From assembly GCA_039619475.1 (NCBI GenBank), contig CM077116.1, forward strand, positions 277,837,258-277,901,257: a stretch of 64,000 bases of DNA, written 5' to 3'. How positions within the stretch are numbered: position 1 is the stretch's first letter; each line of letters begins with the position of its first letter. The position numbers and the translations under genes were made by a program. The notes beneath the pieces were generated by a model that had not been told where the DNA came from, made no database searches, and saw nothing but the letters and a program-made list of their open reading frames with translations. This document shows positions 55,841 through 64,000 of the stretch, in pieces. The DNA comes from Icerya purchasi. Taxonomy: Eukaryota; Arthropoda; Insecta; Hemiptera; Monophlebidae.

Positions 55841-58800
55841 AATTAAGTTTTCAATTAATATGTTATTTATATCGATGCATTAATCGATTTTTACATATTT
55901 TTACTAATAAATAAAATAATTACTTTCACTCCGCGCAACATAGCTTTATGTTACTTATTTGGTTAATGCGACATCGACTAACGATATATGTATAACGTTC
56001 TTGTCGAAACAACAACCCGAAACCGTGCCAATGTTATAATTTCTTAACAATGAACTATTGACAGCTGCAGTAGGAAGCATACATGAAATAATTAGTTAGA
56101 GCGTGTTGTTGTTTGTAACTTGCAACAATTTATGTTTACTAATTCCCATTTTCAAGATATTTTCACTGTGAAATTGAATCGGTTTAATTTTTATTGTTCA
56201 GTCATATTAATTAATATAATATATGATAAAATATATAAGAATTATTTAAATATACATAAAACAACCATCTTATGTGGGATAAAAGTAATTGGTTGTTATG
56301 CTGCAATAACTCCACCGGTCGTCACTGGTTAAAACATGTGAGTTGCCAAGCTCATTGTGAAACTTTAGCTACATACTACGGATATAAAATCAATATTTTG
56401 ATACTGTTCATATACAAATGACGCGGTCTGTATATTTATTTTATGGGTACACAATTGTAGTGAAATTATTTTAATTAAAAAATAAATAAAAAGCAAAATA
56501 TTTTATTTTATTAAAAAATATATACACATGTAATGTTTAGATAATAAAACATACAATTAATAAAAAAAAAATTAAATTCTATCATTAAAACTTTATAGCA
56601 AAACTAAACCTAATAGCCGTTTCTGTTTATCTTATAGGTACCTACAGAATGTGTAATGTCTATAACAGCTCTCATGCTAAATTGTAAGTAGTGTAAAGGT
56701 TATCTATAAATAGTATTCTACCTTCATTTAATAGTCCAATCAAACATTTTCACTGAAAAAGCTCAAAACTAAAAATATTCGTGTTAGTAACAACATGATT
56801 CCTTTCTCATTCGGAAAAAGATACGATCCCAGACGTCCTATATAAATATAATGTAATTTTACATTTGATGTACGACTAATACAGGAGTTACATTTGAAGT
56901 AAATAAAATTTGTGCCTTTCCAATAATCAATAGCGACATTACAGTATTTGGTTAGTTGTTTTTTTTTTTTGTTTTTATTTTTAGTGATTTTAAATAAAAC
57001 AATTTCAAATTATTTAAAATTTTAAACTGTTTACAGTTTAATAATTATTCAAGTAGATTATGTTAAAATGTCAAAAAAATCGATTTTTAATGAGGTCATT
57101 TTAGTATTTTAAGAAATGCGCTTGTTTATTTTAAAATAAATCTTTAATTATAATTATATTCATGTTAACATTTAACAAAATTTTTGAAATTGCATTTTGT
57201 TTAAATATGACATTATGGATTCAACGGGTTTTTCTGTACGTGGAATGAGAAATTAATAACGATAGGTATAATTCTGATGACGTCTCTATGTTGACTTGCT
57301 GTTTGATTAGTTAAAGCTGAGACTAGTGATGTAAATAATCGGTATATTTAAATACTCCGTTTTCCGTATTCATTTCGAAATAATACTCAGCTTAATCCTG
57401 GCATCACATTCATGTTCCCTATTCAGTAGAGAATTAATTAAACCGAAATATGTGAAATAATTGCATCGATGCATAATAGAAATATTTGAATTTAAATTAT
57501 TTGAAAAATCGATTTTTTTGATTATTAGCATAATCAATAAGTAAATAATTGTTTTAATTTGATAAAGCAGTTAATTAATTACCCATTAAATTATTCTTCA
57601 TAAAAGCTGTTGATCACAATTGACAAAATTTTAAAGAAATGTAATACTATATACAATTTTATCCTGCAGATTTATTTAATTTTGTAATAGATTTTTAAGT
57701 AACTTTTGATAAGTTATTACAATTTAATATTCGAATCATTAAAAATTATTTATAACAAATAAAATACAATTTTTCTTCTAGTATTTAATACTCCATTAAA
57801 ACGATAGTTAAATTCTTATAATAATGAACAATTATCTTTCCAAAATGTTAAACGATCTTAAAAATATTGTATATGGAACTTTTTATTTCTGATATAAATT
57901 ATTTTAAAAGATTCAACTGTTTAATTTTTTAAAAATTACTTTAGTTTTTTTTTTAAGTTCACTGTATACTGAAATATAGGATTTAAGTTTTACGAATAAC
58001 AAATAATTTATCAACAAATGTATATAATTTTGTGTTGCAATCTATCAAAACCTTGTACATTTTTTTTTGCATAATGACAATTATTTTGAAATAAATGAAA
58101 CTTTGATCTTAAATAAACATCAAGTTTTATATTTTCTATATACTTTGCTAAAAATTATTATATTTATGCATTAGATTTAACAGTTTTGCCTGTCTTTAAT
58201 AACTTTAACATAAAACGATTTGCCAACATATTATATTATATATATGCTGTATTCACTAAGCATATAATAAAAAACATAATTACCGCATACAATAATGAAA
58301 CATTTACTAAATCTACATTTAAGTAATACAGTTACATTTTTCCAATCTAAATTTTGAATGATTCAAACTATTTAAATAATTCTTATGATAATACTAAAAA
58401 TACAAGTATGATTGCGATTCAAATAATTGCATGAATTGAATTTTAAATACTCGTATCAATTTAATGTGATGCGATTTTTGAAGATTTTAATTCAAATCAT
58501 TACACTACTGAGATACTACTTGTTAAAATAGGCCGTTTAGTCACGAGCTGCAACCTGTATGGTGGACGTAACTATGGTGCCATCTTGTAATCAAATATGA
58601 ATGTTGTTTGATGTTCACATTTTTGTGTTCGTGCATAACTAAAATACAGTGATCTAAAAAAGTTGTATTCAAATTTAGCGATTAAAATATTAATCAACAA
58701 AATTTTTTTGAAATCAAATGTAATATTTGTAATATACCGTTTAAGTGGAAAGAATATTTACATGAACTATTAAAGAATATTTATAAAGAACAGTTTTTAG

Positions 58801-58899
58801 AAGAAGAAGAAAAATTAAAGCGTACTTTTTGTGTAGCCGGGTTTAAGTGTTATAATAATTATAAGGAATTTACAGAAAATATAACAAAACAAATATGAA
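55841..58899. other. No gene seen; AT-rich domain begins
   Basis: From about 56.3 kb the sequence is strikingly AT-rich and CpG-poor compared with the left part of the window. No coding, RNA or repeat family recognised. Confidence 0.5.
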
Positions 58900-59110
58900 A
58901 TACCCGTTTTACCTTTCACCAGCCACTCCTTTTTTAAATCTTTTGAAAGTTTCAATACAAAACAACCTACACAGAAATTCAAGATTTGCAAAATCGTTAC
59001 ACCTAAGTATTTCAGATTAATATGATTGTAATCCAAAACTTAATTTTAATTGTTTATACACATGATGAAGATGTATTATAGTATCCAAAACTAGTCGGGG
59101 TTTTATATTT
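58900..59110. mobile_element. Possible LINE and Penelope-like fragments
   Basis: The minus strand (59036-58960) reads NHINLKYLGVTILQILNF, like the KYLGVTLDxxLNF block after the palm of Jockey-type RTs, but nothing else in the frame fits. Just beyond, on the plus strand, TGATGAAGATGTATTATAGT followed by ATCCAAAACTAGTCGGGG (about 59063-59100) resembles the foldable TGATGAAG..CGAAACTAGTCGGG word of Penelope-like ends. Both are weak. Confidence 0.3.
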
Positions 59111-61868
59111 TTTAAATTATCTCATTGTGTTGTTAGTGTGTGTTCTATTTCATTTACTTCAATTTCAGATTAAATTTAAATAACTTTGATTTCATCGAAC
59201 TTAAAAATTCCCTATACAAACAATTCTAAAATACATATAAAAATTTCGTTTACTAAAATTCTTATTATATTTTTCTAAAATGTTTAAAATCATTTCGTAC
59301 TTATATATTGAAATAGAACTGATTGACAATTTACAAACAGTTTCTCAAGATGTAAAATAAAATTTGCCATCTTATATTTAACGCTTGGAGTACTATACGT
59401 ATTTTTGTTAATTAGATTATTTAATTTCAGTAATTAAATAAATGTTAAGTTTACTTCAACTAACTATATTTTACACATACTATTCTTAAGAAATGTGTAT
59501 GTAACAAAAAAAATGTGAAAATTTATAATGCAGAAGAAAAGCATTGAGGAGTAAAATAAATTAAAATATAAAATATATTTTTTATTTACAACAAATTTTT
59601 CTCAGGTTATTACTTTCATAAACATTTTTTCTTGCTATTTTTGGCCAAAAAGGGGGTTTTAAATACGTTTTTAACCGTAGTTTTTTGAAATTTATGAAAG
59701 AGCTTTTAGTTTTCTTTTTATATTGTGAATTTCACTTCTAAATGGTTATCTGGTGATGAGTTATGAATTTTTAAGTGATTTTTGAGGTCGTTTTAAATTC
59801 CATATTATATTATCTTGACGGTTTTTGAGTTTTTTGCCGCCCAGAGTAGTCGGTTAGCTTGAAGTTATAGATTGTTTTAAAAAGAATTTTAATTGTAATT
59901 TATTATTCAATTTTTAAGTTTATAAGTCAAACCGTTCGTGAGTTATTGATTTTCATTTGACATTTTTGTCGTTTCTGAACCACCTTATTAAGATTCCTTA
60001 CATTATATGTGTACAGACTCTTAAGAAACATTATCTTAAATGAAAAACATGTATATCCCTTTATGCAAACAACATGGCATTTGCATTACTAAAAATTCCT
60101 ATATTGCTATCATTCCATTTTATCAATAGTGCTTGAGAAAATTTTTATAACTAATATTTACTTTAATCATTTAAGTTAATTACAATGGAACTAGTCGATA
60201 CAAAAAGATTTATAGACAGAATGAGAATTAGATCAATTATCTAAGATTTTTTTTTGTAAAAATAGAGAATTTTGTTGATTTAAAACATTTTATTGGAAAT
60301 ACTTTATAGGCCGGTTATATTTTATAATACTTCAATTCTTTCCTGTATTTTCCGATCTTTTTTCTATAATATACCGTATCTTTTACATACTTATGACCTA
60401 CGGAACAGTGATGTAAAAATGATTAACACGAAAAAATCCTAAAATGATACAAACATATTGTACGAAAGGGAAAGAGTGGGCTTGAAAAATGTATTTTAAT
60501 TGCACAGATTAAAAGGCAAACACTCAAAAGACAAGATCGCCAACTTGATGGCTGGATAACATAAAATAGAAGTTGACGAGGAGAAATTGTACGAAACTTA
60601 TTGTATAGGTTACGATGCCTATAGATCGTTCAACGAAAATGTGCCAATATTTCAGCATCGTTGCCAAATGTTTAATATTATTCAAATTCAAACTGGAATT
60701 TTTATTTCTTTATTCAAAATTACATATTTTTTCAATATATTTTACAATCATTATTCCTATAAAAAACAAAAAACAACTCTAACACGCAGTTATTAATTTA
60801 TTAATGAAATTAATTAGTTAATTTTAACGTTATTTTGTTCATTCATTTTTCCGGTTCCATGTCTAGACTTTTTTGTAATCATTAATAAAACTGCATAATT
60901 TTTACTTAAATTATAAATACAAAAATGAAGATTTTGAATAATGAAAATACCAAACAGTTATTTATTTTATTATTATTTCATTTCCACGTTCAATTAAATT
61001 AGACATGGTGATAAATTTGTTTGAGTATTGATCGTGTAATGTCAACATTATTTTTATAATTTTTCAGTATTTTCGTTCGTTAATTTGATAATAATTGGAG
61101 GTAGACAGTTGATTATACTTGTATTTAAGGTTTATTAAGAAGTAAATAAATTAAGTTTATTTACTATGATAAGAAATAAATAAAAAACAAGTAAAGATAA
61201 AATAAATTTACAATTTACATGGGAATTTTAAACATTACACCAATTAAAGTTTACACAGGTTATTATGAAATTTGATCATGATGCTTCATGAATTTTAAAT
61301 TTAAGTTTTATTTTGTGCAATATAAATATATTTCAATATAGAAAAATAACGCTATGTTTGCAAATGTAACTTTCATATTATATACAAATTACTGTATTTT
61401 AAAATGTTTGTGAAATTTATTAATACTTCGACTGATCTGCAAATTTAAGATAAACTGAAATCAATACTCGGTTATCAGATATTAGAATATTTGATTTTTA
61501 TGTTATTATTTAAAAATTAACTATGTAAATATAAAAACTGAATACTCATTGACTGCTGTGTTCATTAAAATTGTCTAGCCTGGTAATTAATTTTTCTCAT
61601 TCGTACATTTTTTGCAAACGTTCTAAAAATAGTTTATTTTCAAATCCATCAATATCTTTTTTATCATTACAAATGCTTTTCACTGCTATTCCACATGCAA
61701 TAACAGCGTTTTTTGTACTTGATTAAAATTAAAGTTATCAACAAAAATTTTGGAAAAATTTATAAACATTTGCAATTATCATTTTATTTTACTTGCTGAA
61801 GTCTTTTATACCTGGTTTTGATTCTGAATTTGATAGACCGACCAGTTCTTCATTACCACTGTCAGTCT
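59111..61868. other. No gene seen
   Basis: Very AT-rich. A 69-codon frame at 60587-60796 is unrecognised and likely chance. Confidence 0.5.
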
Positions 61869-62060
61869 TTTTTTTTTTTTTTTTTTTCTTTCATTAGATA
61901 AAAAAGTAGAACAAGGTAGAATCTATTACTGGTATAGACAAGAGTCCCAAGGAAGACTATTTCTAGAAGAATAAAAGAAAAACGCCCCGCAAGAGAAAAA
62001 AAGGATAAAATAAATTAAGACAAAACTGGAAAAATACAAAACTAAGGAAATCAGAACTAG
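61869..62060 (-). mobile_element. Possible retroposon 3' end (A-tail, pyrimidine-rich UTR)
   Basis: A T run at about 61868-61888 on the plus strand would be the A-tail of a minus-strand retroposon, preceded in sense direction by a pyrimidine-rich stretch (CTTCCTTGGGACTCTTGTC) resembling LINE 3' UTRs such as that at 4700-4780. No coding sequence supports it. Confidence 0.3.
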
Positions 62061-64000
62061 TGAAAATATATTGAAAATAATTAGAAGTACTAACGAACAA
62101 GGAAATCGAAACTATAAAAATAAACACAATTTCGCATATATATTAAAAACAAAAAAAACAAAAAAATGGCAATTATTATTATAGAATTGCAAGCGTATTC
62201 ATTCTATTAATAATTTTACTTTATTAACTAAGCAGAATTTGGTTACGAATAATATATTTTTGAAAAATTAAATTAACAATACACAAACTCTATGAAAATT
62301 TATAAATGTGTGGTTCATTTTTCATGTTTTAATTTATTTCATTATTTCAATCATTTATAATTAATCTGAATTTTGTTATTGCTATAAGAATTCCAAGCAA
62401 ATTCTAATTATATAAAAATAAACGTTAAAGTAACAATTTAATTTTAATTTATTCCGTTATTAAAAATGATACTAATTAAATGAACTAATACCACAAAAAA
62501 AAATTTCCTACGATTTAAACGATGTCTTAAAACCATAATTACTATTGGCAACACCTCAGCATTTTTAGTTGTTTTTAGGGTAAGTAGATAATATATATCG
62601 ATTTATATCGATTTTGTCCATCGGTACATCGTTGAACGGTCTATAGTAATTCAGACTTTGAAGTAGAAAAAAATTATACATTATTTAATAAACCATCTGT
62701 AAAATATTGTATAAAAAGTAATTAAATCATTAAAATACATATTTCATTGGAAACAGAAAATAATAATTTTTATAGTGTTTTTTTACACCAGACATTAATT
62801 TAAAAAAAAAAAATTAATGTTGCATTAGTTAATTATAATGTGCAATAGTAAGTAATTACAATTTAAAATTACATATATGCAGTTGTAAGACAAACCTTTA
62901 TGATTTCAATAGAATCTTCTGTGCGCATGCGTAAAAAATTTTCCTACAATTTGTGGTGAATGCTTGTAAATATTAAGTACATCAGAATTTGTTTTATGAG
63001 ATATATTGTTTAAATAATCAACAGGAATAAGCTTACTTCTCTTTATTTGCGAGTAAATCTTTCGTATTTTTTTTTACTAAGAGTACTTAAATGATATTCA
63101 AGAGAAATATTGTAATCGAATCGAACAGGCGAAATGCAAATGATACGAACATTTTAAACAAATTTTCATAGTGTACCATGTTTACATCACTAACATTAAA
63201 TTTCTTGTACATAATATATAAGTTAAATACAAACAAAATAAATAAGTCACAGCATTGTAAATGTTTTCACAGCAACGATGTTCATTGTGCACGCACTGTT
63301 CGTTTGTATATACAAAAATGTTCGTTGGTCATCTCTATTCAAGACTGATCTTTTACTAATTTACTTATTCTCTGTATCAAACTTAAAATGTTAATAAAAA
63401 AAAAAAAAAAATCCAAATAATACATTTAAAGATATTTATTATTCTGCTTTATTTAATACATTAAATTTTCTAAATTTAATATATTTATAGCAATACATTT
63501 GTTATTCCTATGGTAGTTATTAAAAATCATTTATCTTAATCAAAATCAACAAAAACGGTTTAACCTGAATATTTTATTAAAGTTAAATTTTAGATAGTAT
63601 AAAATTGTGTTAGTAATAAATTTAATACAAATAAAAAATCTGCGAATACGACGCAATAAAAAATTGGCTAATTTGCGGTAGTATTTTTTGGCGATATTAG
63701 TTCCTCGAAGATCGTGTTACTATTTCCATTGATGTATAATATGCTTATTTTGGTAAAAGTTGTTTGAGAATGCCGCCATTGCCCGAATTATTTTTATATT
63801 TGTTTTTATTCTTTTTTTCATTTATATATTTTTCGGAAATAATTTAACCGCATGTTGTTGAATCAGTTTTTTTGTATTTGTTTCATCCGCATAAAATTGA
63901 AATTTGAATTTACCGAACTCGATATTTTATTATGGCCAGTAAGTCATTATGGTTAAAGGTTAAATAAGAACTGTTTTAATGATTGTATTCACTTTTAAAT
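62061..64000. other. No gene seen
   Basis: AT-rich to the window end, with A runs near 62803-62814 and 63396-63411. No recognised feature. Confidence 0.5.

Overview
The window looks like intergenic, repeat-rich DNA from an arthropod, most probably an insect. The grounds are AT-rich eukaryotic sequence with many homopolymer and dinucleotide runs, no operon-like gene packing, and a mix of mobile elements (RTE-like, Jockey-like and RNase H-bearing LINEs, mariner, pogo/Tigger, ZMYM1-type hAT, Helentron-like and Penelope-like) common in hemipteran and other insect genomes. The order of insect is a guess. I found no complete host gene, tRNA, rRNA or CRISPR array. One short reading frame with splice-like borders (49927-50194) is the only candidate host exon. 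Layout, left part (1-15.4 kb): a 15-bp minisatellite, a GC-rich repeat of about 120 bp, decayed LINE pieces (2.6-3.5, 4.2-4.8, 7.3-7.8 and 11.2-11.8 kb), an inverted-repeat element (8.6 kb), a mariner C-terminus (10 kb) and a long near-perfect hairpin (12.9 kb). Middle part: the best preserved element is an RTE-like LINE on the minus strand (about 15.40-18.74 kb) with an uninterrupted 1028-residue endonuclease/reverse transcriptase, a GC-rich foldable leader and a very short 3' UTR. It is followed by pogo/Tigger (23.6-24.3 kb) and mariner (26.1-26.6 kb) remnants, a deleted RTE-like copy (28.0-28.8 kb), a Jockey-like RT piece (30.7-31.4 kb), a Helentron-like helicase/endonuclease remnant (31.75-32.45 kb), small inverted-repeat elements (34.2-34.6 and 35.06-35.29 kb) and an RNase H fragment (36.4 kb). 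Right part: three related hAT copies (38.2, 39.6-41.0 and 54.8-55.8 kb), two of them with readable 8-bp target duplications. The second hosts a nested Penelope-like element with inverted arms, and the third carries an internal patch of LINE RNase H sequence. Between them lie an RTE-like remnant (42.1-43.0 kb), an RNase H LINE tail (43.9-44.8 kb), a MITE (44.9-45.1 kb), a nearly intact Jockey-like LINE (45.9-49.3 kb, one frameshift) and a decayed ZMYM1-like hAT transposase (52.6-54.35 kb). From about 56 kb to the end the sequence is visibly more AT-rich and almost featureless. How it works together: this is a layered record of transposition, not a pathway. RTE and Jockey copies look recent because their frames are nearly or fully open. 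Most DNA transposons are internally deleted or have lost catalytic residues, and the nesting gives a relative order (hAT first, Penelope-like later). All family names come from motif recognition by eye; no database search was made.
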